Origin: Methylobacterium sp. J-076
GTDB lineage: Bacteria; Pseudomonadota; Alphaproteobacteria; Rhizobiales; Beijerinckiaceae
Assembly: GCF_022829405.1 (NCBI RefSeq)
Contig: NZ_JAKSXW010000115.1
Coordinates: forward strand, 1-64,000
Length of the DNA: 64,000 bases
Direction: 5' to 3'
The position numbers and the translations under genes were made by a program. Positions 7,940 through 16,090 of the stretch are shown in pieces. Position 1 is the stretch's first letter, and each line of letters starts with the position of its first letter. The notes under the pieces were generated by a model that made no database searches, had not been told where the DNA came from, and worked only from the letters and a program-made list of their open reading frames with translations.

Positions 7940-9256
7940 ATGGTCACGCCGGCCGCACCGCACAAGGCTTCGTCCGCAGAGCTTCTGACGGCTCTCCGGG
8001 ATGCCAGGGCACGGACGCTCGAACTGGTGGAAGGGCTCGACGGCGAGGCCCTGATGGGCCCGCGCCTGTCCATGGTGAACCCGTTGCTGTGGGAGATCGG
8101 GCATCTCGCGTGGTTCCATGAGCAATTCGTCCTGCGCGACCTGGACGGGCACCCTCCCCTGCTGGAAGGGGCGGACGCCCTCTATGATTCCGCCGCCGTC
8201 GCCCATGCAACGCGCTGGGACCTGCCCTTGCCCGGCCTGCCCGACACGTTGGCCTACATGGACCGGGTACAATCCGCCCTGGCGGCGCGGCTCGACGGGC
8301 GCGAACCCGCGCCGCACGAGGCCTACCTCTACCGGTTGATCGGTTTCCACGAGGACATGCACGGGGAGGCCTTCACCTATACGCGCCAGACGCTGGCCCA
8401 GCCCCGGCCGTCCTTCGCCGCGCCGTGCGTCGGCGAGGCCGATGCCGGCCCCTGGCCGGGGGATGTGGAGGTCGGCGGCGGGACCCTGTGGCTCGGCGCG
8501 GATCCCGAGGCCCGGCGGTTCGTGTTCGACAACGAGAAATGGGCGCATCCGGTGGAGATTGCCCCGTTCCGCATCGCCCGCGCGCCCGTGACGAATGCCG
8601 AGTTCGCCCGGTTCGTGGACGAGGGCGGCTACGGCGACACCGCGCATTGGGACGAGGACGGGCGGGCATGGCTCGCCGCCAGCGGCGCCACCCATCCGGT
8701 CTACTGGCGGCGGGGCGCGGACGGCTGGGAGATCCGCGTCTTCGACCGCTACGAGGCTCTGGCGCCGCATCGGCCGGTGATCCACGTGAACTGGCACGAG
8801 GCGCGGGCCTGGTGCCGGTGGGCGGGGCGCCGCCTGCCCACCGAGGCGGAATGGGAAGCCGCCGCCGTCGCCGGCCGCGGGGCGGATGGCGGCCTCGCCC
8901 GCATCAAGCGCACCTACCCCTGGGGCGAGGCCGCCCCGGACCCGATCCTGGCCAACCTCGACGGAGGCCGGCTCGGCTGCGTCGATGTCGGCGCCCATGC
9001 CGAGGGTGACAGCCCCTGGGGCTGCCGCCAGATGATGGGCAACGTCTGGGAATGGACGGAAAGCGCCTTCCTCCCCTTCCCCGGCTTCGCCGCGGACGCC
9101 TACCGGGACTATTCCGAGCCGTCCTTCGGCACGCGGAAGGTCCTGCGCGGGGGGGCCTGGGCCACCCGCGGCCGGATGGTGACGGCGATGTACCGGAACT
9201 TCTTCGGCCCCGACCGGCGGGACGTCTTCGCCGGCTTCCGCACCGTCGCCCTCTAG
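7940..9256 (+). CDS. senA: Selenoneine synthase SenA (EgtB-like non-haem iron enzyme)
   Basis: 438 residues. SenA joins the selenosugar made by SenB to hercynine, giving selenoneine after C-Se cleavage. The N-terminal DinB-type helical domain supplies an iron-binding His triad: His55 (WEIGHLAWFHEQF), His137 and His141 (FHEDMH), spaced as in EgtB. The C-terminal half is a formylglycine-generating-enzyme/sulfatase-modifying fold (PVIHVNWHEARAWCRWAGRR, LPTEAEWEAAA, GNVWEWTES, VLRGGAW). Divergence from senB is what separates it from ergothioneine EgtB; without that neighbour EgtB would be the default call. ATG at 7940 has GGGGAG 5 bases upstream. The hercynine-forming methyltransferase EgtD is not in this window. 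Confidence 0.85.
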   Translation: MVTPAAPHKASSAELLTALRDARARTLELVEGLDGEALMGPRLSMVNPLLWEIGHLAWFHEQFVLRDLDGHPPLLEGADALYDSAAVAHATRWDLPLPGLPDTLAYMDRVQSALAARLDGREPAPHEAYLYRLIGFHEDMHGEAFTYTRQTLAQPRPSFAAPCVGEADAGPWPGDVEVGGGTLWLGADPEARRFVFDNEKWAHPVEIAPFRIARAPVTNAEFARFVDEGGYGDTAHWDEDGRAWLAASGATHPVYWRRGADGWEIRVFDRYEALAPHRPVIHVNWHEARAWCRWAGRRLPTEAEWEAAAVAGRGADGGLARIKRTYPWGEAAPDPILANLDGGRLGCVDVGAHAEGDSPWGCRQMMGNVWEWTESAFLPFPGFAADAYRDYSEPSFGTRKVLRGGAWATRGRMVTAMYRNFFGPDRRDVFAGFRTVAL

Positions 9257-9285
9257 GCCGCCCGGCGGGGGCCGGCCGGCTTCTT
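9257..9285 (+). terminator. Hairpin between senA and flagellin gene 1
   Basis: A 10-bp stem with one mismatch (9257-9266 against 9271-9280) encloses a GGGG loop and is followed by TTCTT. It occupies the 32-bp gap between two convergent genes. The U-tract is weak, so efficiency is uncertain. Confidence 0.5.
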
Positions 9286-9288
9286 GGC

Positions 9289-10488
9289 TTACCGCAGGAG
9301 CTGGAGGATGCCCTGCTGTGCCGTGTTGGCGAGGGACAGGGCCGAGATGCCGAGCGACTGGCGGGTCGAGAGGGCCTGGGAGTTCGCCGCCTCCTCGTTG
9401 AGGTCGGCGTTGGTCAGGTTCGACGAGCCGGTATCGAGGACGTTGATCAGGTTCTTGGTGAAGTCCTGACGGTTCTGCACGACCGAGAGGTTCGAGCCGA
9501 AGGTCGAGGAGTCGGAGCGGAGCTGGTTCGACGCGGCGGTCAGGCCGTTCAACGTCGCGTTGATGTCGCTGTTGAGCAGGAAGTTGCCCTGCCCGTAGAG
9601 GCCGTTGGTGCCGGCGGAGGTGCCGGTGATCGCCTTTAGGCCAAGGCCGTTCGAGGTCTCGTCCATGGACTGGACGATCAGGCTCGAATTGCCCTTCGGA
9701 TTGAAGTTGATCGTCAGGTTGTTGTTGGTGCCCTTGCCGGCGATGAGGTTGACGCCGTTGTAGCTCGCATCCCCCGCCAGCTGGTCGATCTGCGTGAGCA
9801 GGCTGTTGAACTGGGTCGCCAGGGTGGCGCGGGCGCTGACGCCGTTCACCACGAGGTCGGAACTCTGAGAGGCCGCGGTCGTCGTGCCGTAGGTGGACGC
9901 CGTGCCGGTCCCCGTGGAGAAACCGAGCTTGGTCTGGTCGCCCGTGGTGGCGAATTCGACATCCGAGCTGGCGTTCAAGACGAGCTTGGTGCCGGTCGTG
10001 TCCTTCGAGAAGCTGCCCGCGCCGACGACGCTGTTCAGCGCCGTGATCGTCTGGTCGATCGTGGCGTTGCTCGGCAGCGTGGCCGCGGTGGACGCCCCGT
10101 TGATGAACAGGTTGATCGTCGTGGTCGCGGACGTGTTCGGGGTGGCGTAGGCGGTGCCGGCCGTGCCCGTGGTGGTGATCTGCGTCGAGAGCGCCTGGTT
10201 GGCGACCGACTTGGCCTGGTCCACCAGCTTCTGGATCGAGGTGATGCCCTGGTTGGCCGCCTGGATCGTCTGGATGCCGTTGGAGATGCCGTCGAGGAGG
10301 CTCGACAGGTCGCCCGAGCGCTGGTCGAGGGACTTCGAGGTGAAGTACGTCACCGGGTTGTCGAGGGCCGAGGAGACCTTCTTGCCGGTCGACAGCCTGT
10401 TCTGGGTGGTCGCCTGCAGGGCGGCGGTGTCTTGGAGGGACAGCAGGTTCTGACGGGTCGCTGCGGTCAGGGTGATGTCGGACGACAT
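9289..10488 (-). CDS. Flagellin (copy 1)
   Basis: 399 residues, the filament subunit exported by the flagellar type III apparatus. It has the N-terminal D0/D1 helices (ATRQNLLSLQDTAALQATTQNRLSTGKKV, a run of which reads NRLSTGKKVSSALDNP) and the C-terminal D1/D0 helices (SLGISALSLANTAQQGILQLLR). The middle is Thr/Ser/Ala/Gly-rich and variable. The ATG at 10488 gives the same length as copy 2; a short upstream extension to 10542 lacks flagellin character. The last 70 residues differ from copy 2 at only a few positions. It lies 219 bases downstream of copy 2, same strand, with a terminator between, so each copy has its own promoter. Confidence 0.93.
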   Translation of the reverse strand: MSSDITLTAATRQNLLSLQDTAALQATTQNRLSTGKKVSSALDNPVTYFTSKSLDQRSGDLSSLLDGISNGIQTIQAANQGITSIQKLVDQAKSVANQALSTQITTTGTAGTAYATPNTSATTTINLFINGASTAATLPSNATIDQTITALNSVVGAGSFSKDTTGTKLVLNASSDVEFATTGDQTKLGFSTGTGTASTYGTTTAASQSSDLVVNGVSARATLATQFNSLLTQIDQLAGDASYNGVNLIAGKGTNNNLTINFNPKGNSSLIVQSMDETSNGLGLKAITGTSAGTNGLYGQGNFLLNSDINATLNGLTAASNQLRSDSSTFGSNLSVVQNRQDFTKNLINVLDTGSSNLTNADLNEEAANSQALSTRQSLGISALSLANTAQQGILQLLR

Positions 10489-10644
10489 GGATGTGATCCT
10501 GGTCAGTGGAAGCGCAAACGATCCACTCGTTATCCAGATCAAATCATGGTCATGCTTTCGAGAACGTTAAGGTCGACGAACACAGATCAATCCTAACCGT
10601 TCCTTTCCTTCCCCCCGGGCTCCGGGCCGGCGCCCGCACGCCAT

Positions 10645-10674
10645 GAAAAAACGGCCGGCGCGAGGCGCCTGCCG
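10645..10674 (-). terminator. Terminator after flagellin copy 2
   Basis: On the minus strand a stem GGCAGGCGC / GCGCCGGCC with a CTC loop (9 pairs, one mismatch) is followed by six T residues. It lies just past the stop of the copy 2 gene and separates the two flagellin units. Confidence 0.85.
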
Positions 10675-10707
10675 TCGTGGTGTCGTCTCAGCCCTCAGGC
10701 GTCGGGA

Positions 10708-11907
10708 TCAACGCAGGAGCTGGAGGATGCCCTGCTGCGCCGTGTTGGCGAGGGACAGGGCCGAGATGCCGAGCGACTGGCGGGTCGAGAGGGCCTGGGA
10801 GTTGGCCGCCTCTTCGTTGAGGTCGGCGTTCGTCAGGTTCGCGGAACCCGTGTCGAGGACGTTGATCAGGTTCTTGGTGAAGTCCTGACGGTTCTGCACG
10901 ACCGAGAGGGCCGAGCCGAAGGTCGACGAGTCGGAGCGAAGCTGGTTCGACGCTGCCGTCAGGTTGTTCATCGTGGAGTTGATGTCGTTGTTCAGGAGGA
11001 AGTTGCCCTGCCCGGCGAGGCCGCCCGTGCCGGCGGAGGTGCCGGTGATCGCCTTCAGGCCGAGGCCGTTCGAGGTCTCGTCGGTCGCCGTGACCGTGAG
11101 GTTCGAGTTGCCCTTGGCGTTGAAGTTGATCGTCAGGTTGTTGTTGGTGCCCTTGCCGGCGATGAGGTTGGTGCCGTTGTAGCTCGAGTCACCGGCGAGC
11201 TGGTCGATCTGCGTCAGCAGGCTGTTGTACTGGGTCGCCAGGGTGGCACGGGCCGAGACGCCGGAGACCGTGAGGTCGGCGCTCTGCGCCGCCGCCGTGG
11301 TCGAGCCGTAGGTGGTGGTGTTGCCCGAGCCGGCGGTGAAGCCGAGCTTGGTCTGGTCACCGCTGGTGGCGAACTCGACGTCGGAGCTGGCGTTCACGAC
11401 GAGCTTGGTGCCGGTCGTGTCCTTCGAGAAGCTGCCCGCGCCGACCGCCGTGTTGAGGGCCGAGATGGCCTGGTCGATCGTGGCGTTGGCCGGGATGGAC
11501 GCCGACGTGGAGGAACCGTTCACGAACAAGCTGATGGTCGTGGCGGCGCTGGTGTTCGGGGTGGCGTAGGCGGTGCCGGCGGTGCCCGTGGTGGTGATCT
11601 GCGTCGAGAGTGCCTGGTTGGCGACCGACTTGGCCTGATCCACCAGCTTCTGGATGGAGGTGATGCCCTGGTTGGCTGCCTGGATGGCCTGCACGCCGTT
11701 GGAGATGCCGTCGAGCAGGTTGGACAGGTCGCCCGAACGCTGGTCCAGGGACTTCGAGGTGAAGAAGGTGACCGGGTTGTCTAGGGCCGAGGACACCTTC
11801 TTGCCGGTGGCGAGCCGGTTCTGGGTGGTGGCGGTCAGCGACGCGGTGTCCTGCAGGGAGAGCAGGTTCTGGCGGGTCGCGGAGGTGAGGGTGACGCCGG
11901 AAGACAT
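10708..11907 (-). CDS. Flagellin (copy 2)
   Basis: 399 residues, same architecture as the neighbouring copy. Conserved terminal helices (ATRQNLLSLQDTASLTATTQ at the start, the QGILQLLR end) surround a Thr/Ser/Asn-rich exposed centre. Most differences between the copies are conservative and lie in the centre. The start ATG at 11907 has only a weak purine stretch (GGATCC) before it. A small stem CTCC-N5-GGAG occurs 29 bases upstream, in what would be the 5-prime leader. Leader structures are of interest because FlbT is known in Caulobacter to act on flagellin mRNA leaders. flbT is encoded just beyond, divergently. Confidence 0.93.
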   Translation of the reverse strand: MSSGVTLTSATRQNLLSLQDTASLTATTQNRLATGKKVSSALDNPVTFFTSKSLDQRSGDLSNLLDGISNGVQAIQAANQGITSIQKLVDQAKSVANQALSTQITTTGTAGTAYATPNTSAATTISLFVNGSSTSASIPANATIDQAISALNTAVGAGSFSKDTTGTKLVVNASSDVEFATSGDQTKLGFTAGSGNTTTYGSTTAAAQSADLTVSGVSARATLATQYNSLLTQIDQLAGDSSYNGTNLIAGKGTNNNLTINFNAKGNSNLTVTATDETSNGLGLKAITGTSAGTGGLAGQGNFLLNNDINSTMNNLTAASNQLRSDSSTFGSALSVVQNRQDFTKNLINVLDTGSANLTNADLNEEAANSQALSTRQSLGISALSLANTAQQGILQLLR

Positions 11908-12135
11908 GACGGTGGATCCATTCTGGTCGGTGCGCCTCCGTTTTGGAGACGAGCGGACATTCCGTCGCCGCGACTTTCAATGGTCTTAAAATAAAACGCG
12001 GGTTTGTCGCCGATCAGGTGTCGCGTAGAACGCAGTTAATCAATCGAAAACAGCAACCATTGCGCGCGGAGCGAACATTCAGGCTATGATGGGGGCCGCT
12101 CTCCGGCGATTGCGGGGGCGCAGGCGCCCGTAGGG

Positions 12136-12150
12136 TTAGCGCATCGTTAA
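12136..12150 (+). promoter_or_regulatory. CtrA-like box upstream of flbT
   Basis: TTAG-N7-TTAA, one mismatch from the CtrA consensus TTAA-N7-TTAA, ends 44 bases before the flbT start. CtrA controls flagellar genes in many alphaproteobacteria. The match alone does not prove binding. Confidence 0.4.
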
Positions 12151-12194
12151 CGTCGCCGGGCCTACCAAGGGACGCCTGCGGGGGAGATTGCACC

Positions 12195-12608
12195 ATGCCG
12201 CTGAAAATCGAGCTGAAGCCGGACGAGCGGCTGATCATCGGCAACGCCGCGATCCGCAACGGCTCGCGGCGCGCGAGCTTCGTGATCGAGACCAACACGA
12301 AGTTCCTGCGCGAGAGCGACATCATCACGGAGTCGGAGGCCGACACGCCGTGCAAGCGGCTCTATTTCGCGCTGACGCTGATGTATCTCGCCGACGACCC
12401 GACGCTCGCGGAAAACAGCTTCGTGGAGCAATCCAACGCGCTGATGGAAGCCGCCCCGAGCACGCGGCCCTACATCGCCGCGATCTACGAGCAGGTGCAG
12501 GGCGGCGACCTCTACCGGGCGCTCAAGCGCGGCAAGGAGCTGCTCGCCTACGAGGGGCAGCTGCGCAGCCTACTCGACAAAGCCCCGGAGCCGGCGGCGA
12601 CGCCGTGA
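12195..12608 (+). CDS. flbT: Flagellin mRNA regulator FlbT
   Basis: 137 residues. FlbT is a post-transcriptional regulator: in Caulobacter it binds the leader of flagellin mRNA and promotes decay until the hook is finished, while in some other alphaproteobacteria it activates. The family start is clear (MPLKIELKPDERLIIGNAAI), as are RRASFVIETNTKFLRE and LYFALTLMYLADDP. The length is normal. It reads away from the flagellin genes and towards flaF. ATG at 12195 is preceded by GGGGGAGATT. The 287-bp upstream region carries a candidate CtrA box. Confidence 0.93.
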   Translation: MPLKIELKPDERLIIGNAAIRNGSRRASFVIETNTKFLRESDIITESEADTPCKRLYFALTLMYLADDPTLAENSFVEQSNALMEAAPSTRPYIAAIYEQVQGGDLYRALKRGKELLAYEGQLRSLLDKAPEPAATP

Positions 12609-12614
12609 CATCCC

Positions 12615-12648
12615 GCGGCGCGGACGGGACCACCCGTCGCGCGCCGCC
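12615..12648. terminator. Hairpin between convergent flbT and flaF
   Basis: A long GC stem (GCGGCGCG then GACGGG, paired with CCCGTC then GCGCGCCGC) encloses an ACCA loop in the 59-bp gap between the two genes. One arm carries a two-base bulge. There is no T-run, so this may be a Rho-assisted or purely structural 3-prime end. Confidence 0.5.
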
Positions 12649-12667
12649 GAACCGGCCCGCCTTCGCC

Positions 12668-13030
12668 TCAGCGTCCGGAGAGGCCGGCGGCGAGGTTCAG
12701 GTTGATCGTGATGATCGCGGTCAGCTTCTCCGGCGCCGGCTCGGCGATGGTCTCGATCATCCGGCGGAACACGAAGGTCGCGAGGTTCATGACGCCCTGC
12801 TTGACCTCGGCCGGGAGCGGGTTGTCCGGCTCGGTCGCAGCCGTCACCAGGATCGTCCAGACCTTCTGGTTGAAGTTGAGCGCGGCGACGAGCTCTCCCG
12901 ACTGGCTCCCCCAATTGTCCCGGACCATCTGGAGCCGCTGGGCCGCCTTGGCCAGCACCGCCGACTCCGCCTCTCTGGGCGTCAGGACGCTCCGAGAGGT
13001 CTTGGCGTAGGCATTGGCGGCGTAGCTCAT
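12668..13030 (-). CDS. flaF: Flagellar biosynthesis regulator FlaF
   Basis: 120 residues, all helical. FlaF is needed for flagellin synthesis and secretion in Caulobacter and related bacteria and works opposite FlbT. Family landmarks are AANAYAKTSRSVLTPREAE at the N-terminus, ALNFNQKVWTILV and the C-terminal INLNLAAGL. The length is standard. The gene converges on flbT, whereas in many relatives flaF and flbT are consecutive in one direction. Start ATG at 13030 has GGGGA upstream. Confidence 0.92.
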   Translation of the reverse strand: MSYAANAYAKTSRSVLTPREAESAVLAKAAQRLQMVRDNWGSQSGELVAALNFNQKVWTILVTAATEPDNPLPAEVKQGVMNLATFVFRRMIETIAEPAPEKLTAIITINLNLAAGLSGR

Positions 13031-13440
13031 CGCGGTCCCCGGCTTCCGTCACAGGTCATTCGAGCGGACAGACCGCTTTCTCGCCGCAGATCAGTTAAGA
13101 CTGCGTGAGTTTGACACACGATGACTGAGAAGGGTTAGCAGACCGTCGGCGGGTTCTCAAAAGCGCGGCCCTATCGGCGCGGGAGGATTGGCCGCGGCGC
13201 CGTCTGTCATTGCAAGTCGCACATCTCGCCGCGCACTCGCCAGAGCGTTGAATTTGCGCGCTTATTCGGCGTGACTTACCTGCCATGCGGCCGGATGACT
13301 TCACGGAGTGGCAAGTTTCACGCTCCAATCTGCCGACGGTCTGAATCGGCGGCTTGATCCCCGCCTGCCATCTTGCAGCCGACATATCGGGTGAGAAGGC
13401 AGGCAGGTCGCAGAACGAGACCCAGCGGGTCGTGGCGCGT
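13031..13440. other. 410-bp region without a recognisable gene
   Basis: It lies between the start of flaF and a small hypothetical gene. Possible frames on both strands read as arginine-rich shadow translations. TTCACG occurs twice close together (13300 and 13319 area). I see no RNA gene or mobile-element remnant. It must carry the flaF promoter. Confidence 0.4.
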
Positions 13441-13686
13441 ATGTTGAACTTCACCCTCGGGGCCGTGGCCGGCGCGCTGATCGCCGGAACGTTGACCATC
13501 GCGGCGGCCCGCCAGCCGGAGCTGCAGACGAAGCTCGGCCTGATCACCGTGCCGCTGCCGATGACCCCGGCGGCGGCCCGACCGGTCGAGCCGCAATGCC
13601 GCCAGGACGGGCCGGCGCGGCCGGCGGTGGGGAAGGTGCAGGAGATCCTGTTCAACCGGCAACGGTTCTGGTCCGTCGCCCCCTGA
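13441..13686 (+). CDS. Small hypothetical membrane or secreted protein
   Basis: 81 residues. An N-terminal hydrophobic helix (about residues 3-22, FTLGAVAGALIAGTLTIAAA) is followed by a polar tail containing VPLPMTP, one Cys (in PQCRQ) and VGKVQEILFNRQRFWSVAP. It may be an anchored or signal-containing small protein. An in-frame ATG exists upstream at 13354, but the segment it would add (to residue 29) has no protein character, so the ATG at 13441 is preferred. I do not recognise the family. Codon use fits the rest of the window. Confidence 0.5.
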   Translation: MLNFTLGAVAGALIAGTLTIAAARQPELQTKLGLITVPLPMTPAAARPVEPQCRQDGPARPAVGKVQEILFNRQRFWSVAP

Positions 13687-13720
13687 CATGCCGCGGAAGG
13701 CGTCGCCGCGGCGGCCGCGC

Positions 13721-13849
13721 TCAGAGCGCGGCGAGGAGCAGCACGAGGGCCGAGGCGGCGACCATCGAGCTCACGAAGCCGCAGAGGGCGGCCACGAAGG
13801 ACGGGCCGGTGGCGGTGGCGGCGTCGGCACGGATCGAGGCATCGGACAT
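13721..13849 (-). CDS. Predicted 42-residue membrane peptide
   Basis: A short frame reading MSDASIRADAATATGPSFV and then a hydrophobic Ala/Leu/Val segment to the end (about residues 18-41). The one-helix composition is regular and the ATG has GGGGAG 11 bases upstream, a little far. It converges on the small hypothetical gene at 13441. Short frames like this can arise by chance in GC-rich DNA, so the call is tentative. Confidence 0.35.
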   Translation of the reverse strand: MSDASIRADAATATGPSFVAALCGFVSSMVAASALVLLLAAL

Positions 13850-13958
13850 GGTAAAACAGGCTCCCCGGCGGTTCTGGGCCGCGTGTGACGTCTGAATGTG
13901 CGAAAAGGTGACGGTTCGCCGTGCGCAGGCACACGGCCTCGGCCGCTGCGGCCCATCT

Positions 13959-14282
13959 TCAATCGCAGCGGTTAATCTTCTTTGCGATGCGCAGCTGCCT
14001 CAGCTCGCTGCGGAGGTCGATGGCGACGACGCCTTCCCCGCAATCCTCGAACGCATCCCGGGCGTCGTTGTAGCGGTCGCCTATCTCGTCGAGGGTGTCG
14101 CAGACCCGGCCACGGTCGCCGAGGCGCATGTCCTGCCGGACCTGGAAACGGAGGGCGGCAGCTTCATCGACCTTCTTGCGTGCCTCGATGCAGGCGGGGA
14201 CCGCCAGAGCCGACGTGGTGGCGACCGAACCGGCGATGACGCCAAACACGCAGGAGGCAAGACCGACTCTGAGGTTTCGCAT
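13959..14282 (-). CDS. Hypothetical secreted protein
   Basis: 107 residues. A clear signal peptide (about 1-30, MRNLRVGLASCVFGVIAG ... SALAVPA) is followed by a charged helical domain with three Cys residues (ACIEARKK, RVCDTLDE, EDCGEG) and a final NRCD, giving four Cys that could form disulfides in the periplasm. The ATG at 14282 begins directly at the signal peptide; a longer in-frame start at 14318 adds 12 residues without support. I do not recognise the family. It is transcribed alone between the small membrane peptide and the metallophosphoesterase. Confidence 0.6.
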   Translation of the reverse strand: MRNLRVGLASCVFGVIAGSVATTSALAVPACIEARKKVDEAAALRFQVRQDMRLGDRGRVCDTLDEIGDRYNDARDAFEDCGEGVVAIDLRSELRQLRIAKKINRCD

Positions 14283-14407
14283 GGTATCGACTGTTGCTGT
14301 TTGTAAACGAAGAGTCATGAGTTCGAATGCTTAGGGAGATCTACGCCGCATTCGTCATCTGCCCGCTTCAACTGCGAAGCTGCCGGAACGGTTCCTCGCC
14401 CATCCGC

Positions 14408-14923
14408 TCATCCGCGCGGCGCCCTGCGGCGGCGTGAGGCGAGGATCGTCGGCAGATCGACCGGCGCGAATCCCATCGGATCGACGCCGACATCGTACTG
14501 CTTCGGCATCGGCCCGAGCTTGCCATGGGAGTGGCCGTGCAGGTTCAGGGCGCCGCGCCCGATGCCGTTCCACGTCCTGAACGCGTAGTGGCAGAGCACC
14601 AGGGGCCGCTCCTCGACCACGATCTCCGCGTAGGCCGCCACCGAGGCCCAGCCCGGGACGGCGAGGGTCGCGGGGCCGTCGTTGTTGCCGACGATGAGGT
14701 GCTTGACCCCCGCGAGCCGCGCCAGGATCGCGGCGATCCGCTCCGGCGGAGGCCCGAGGGCGAAGTCGCCGAGATGCCAGACCGTGTCCCCCGGCCCGAC
14801 CGCCGCGTTCCAGGCGGCGATCAGCCCCTCGTCGTGCGCGTCGAGATCCGGAAAGGGCCGGTGGTCGAACCGCAGGGCGCGGGGATCGCCGAAATGGGTG
14901 TCGGCGGTGAAGAAGACCGTCAA
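14408..14923 (-). CDS. Metallophosphoesterase family protein
   Basis: 171 residues, a compact calcineurin-like fold. The metal-binding motifs are all present: DTHFGD near residue 8, HLGDFA around 50, GNND around 79, CHYAFRTW around 110 and GHSHGK around 130. The family hydrolyses phosphomono- or diesters, and small stand-alone members of this type have largely unknown substrates. It is divergent from selD with about 120 bases between the start codons. ATG at 14923 starts directly with [13 protein letters not shown], the expected first strand. Confidence 0.87.
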   Translation of the reverse strand: MTVFFTADTHFGDPRALRFDHRPFPDLDAHDEGLIAAWNAAVGPGDTVWHLGDFALGPPPERIAAILARLAGVKHLIVGNNDGPATLAVPGWASVAAYAEIVVEERPLVLCHYAFRTWNGIGRGALNLHGHSHGKLGPMPKQYDVGVDPMGFAPVDLPTILASRRRRAPRG

Positions 14924-15043
14924 TCCTGCCTCCGGGGACGATCCGCGGCGGAACCACGCCGGGACGGTATTCCCCCCAACGCGGATGCACTACCTTCGGC
15001 TCACACGCACCGCCGCGCCTCACACCGTCACGAAAGACCTCCG

Positions 15044-16090
15044 ATGACCGACACTCCGCGCCTCACCAGCCTCGCCCATGGGGGCGGCTGCGGCTGCAAG
15101 CTCGATCCGGAGGTCCTGCGCACGCTCCTGGCCGACCAGCCGGTGGGGGCGCGGTTCGAGCGCCTGCTCGTGGGCAACGAGACCGCCGACGACGCCGCCG
15201 TCTGGGAGCAGGAGGACGGCACCTGCATCATCGCCACCACGGACTTCTTCACGCCCATGGTGGACGACCCCGCCGATTTCGGGCGGATCGCCGCCACGAA
15301 CGCCATCTCGGACGTCTACGCCATGGGCGGACGCCCGCTGCTGGCCCTCGCCATCCTCGGCATGCCCGTGGGCAAGATCGCCCCGGAGGTGGTGGCCAAG
15401 ATCCTGCGCGGCGGGGCCGAGACCTGCGGCGAGGCCGGCATCCCCGTGGCCGGCGGCCATTCCATCGACACGCCCGAGCCGATCTACGGCCTCGCCGTGA
15501 TCGGCACCTGCCGGCGCGAGGCGGTGCGGCGCAACGCCGACGCGAAGGCCGGCGACGTCCTGATCCTCACGAAGCCCGTGGGCGTCGGCGTCTACTCGGC
15601 CGCCATCAAGCGCGAGGTGCTGGACGCGGCCGGCTATCGCGATTTCGTCGCGACGACGACGCTGCTGAACCGGGTGGGCACCGAACTGGCGGCCGATCCG
15701 GCCGTCCACGCCATGACCGATGTGACCGGGTTCGGCATCCTCGGCCACGGGCTCGAACTCGCCCGCGGCGCGGGTCTCACCCTCGTCCTCGATGCGAACG
15801 CCCTGCCCCTGCTGCCCCTGGCGGAGCGGCTGGCGCAGGAGGGCTGCGTGACCGGCGCCTCGCACCGGAACTGGGGCGCCTTCGGCGGCAGCGTCGATCT
15901 CCCCGACGACCTGCCCGATTGGCGCAGGCACCTCCTCACCGATCCGCAGACCTCGGGGGGCCTGCTCGTCTCCTGCGCCGCGGACCGGGCCGATGCCATC
16001 CTGGCCCGCATCCAGGCCGCCGGCCATCCCATGGCCGCCATCATCGGCCGGATGGAGGCGGGAGCCCCGCGGGTCCGGGTCGAGGGATGA
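15044..16090 (+). CDS. selD: Selenide, water dikinase (selenophosphate synthetase)
   Basis: 348 residues. It makes selenophosphate from selenide and ATP. The N-terminal glycine-rich loop reads HGGGCGCK, with Cys16 and Lys19 matching catalytic Cys17 and Lys20 of E. coli SelD; this is the Cys, not selenocysteine, version. The PurM-like ATP-binding features follow ([59 protein letters not shown]). The product feeds SenB, tRNA 2-selenouridine synthase and, where present, SelA; neither of the latter is in the window. senB and senA lie about 6 kb upstream. ATG at 15044 matches the family start; the long upstream frame is spurious. Confidence 0.94.
   Translation: MTDTPRLTSLAHGGGCGCKLDPEVLRTLLADQPVGARFERLLVGNETADDAAVWEQEDGTCIIATTDFFTPMVDDPADFGRIAATNAISDVYAMGGRPLLALAILGMPVGKIAPEVVAKILRGGAETCGEAGIPVAGGHSIDTPEPIYGLAVIGTCRREAVRRNADAKAGDVLILTKPVGVGVYSAAIKREVLDAAGYRDFVATTTLLNRVGTELAADPAVHAMTDVTGFGILGHGLELARGAGLTLVLDANALPLLPLAERLAQEGCVTGASHRNWGAFGGSVDLPDDLPDWRRHLLTDPQTSGGLLVSCAADRADAILARIQAAGHPMAAIIGRMEAGAPRVRVEG

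Noticed and set aside
7940..9256. Ergothioneine synthase EgtB
   Set aside because: The catalytic layout is shared, but the divergent SenB-type neighbour and absence of egtD nearby favour SenA. EgtB remains the fallback.
11936..11948. Stem-loop CTCC-GTTTT-GGAG in the flagellin copy 2 leader as an FlbT-binding site
   Set aside because: The stem is only 4 bp and is not shared with the leader of copy 1, so the evidence is too thin to call it a regulatory element.
14525..15043. Long N-terminal extension of SelD
   Set aside because: It is antisense to the metallophosphoesterase gene and has shadow-like composition; the family starts at MTDTPRL.
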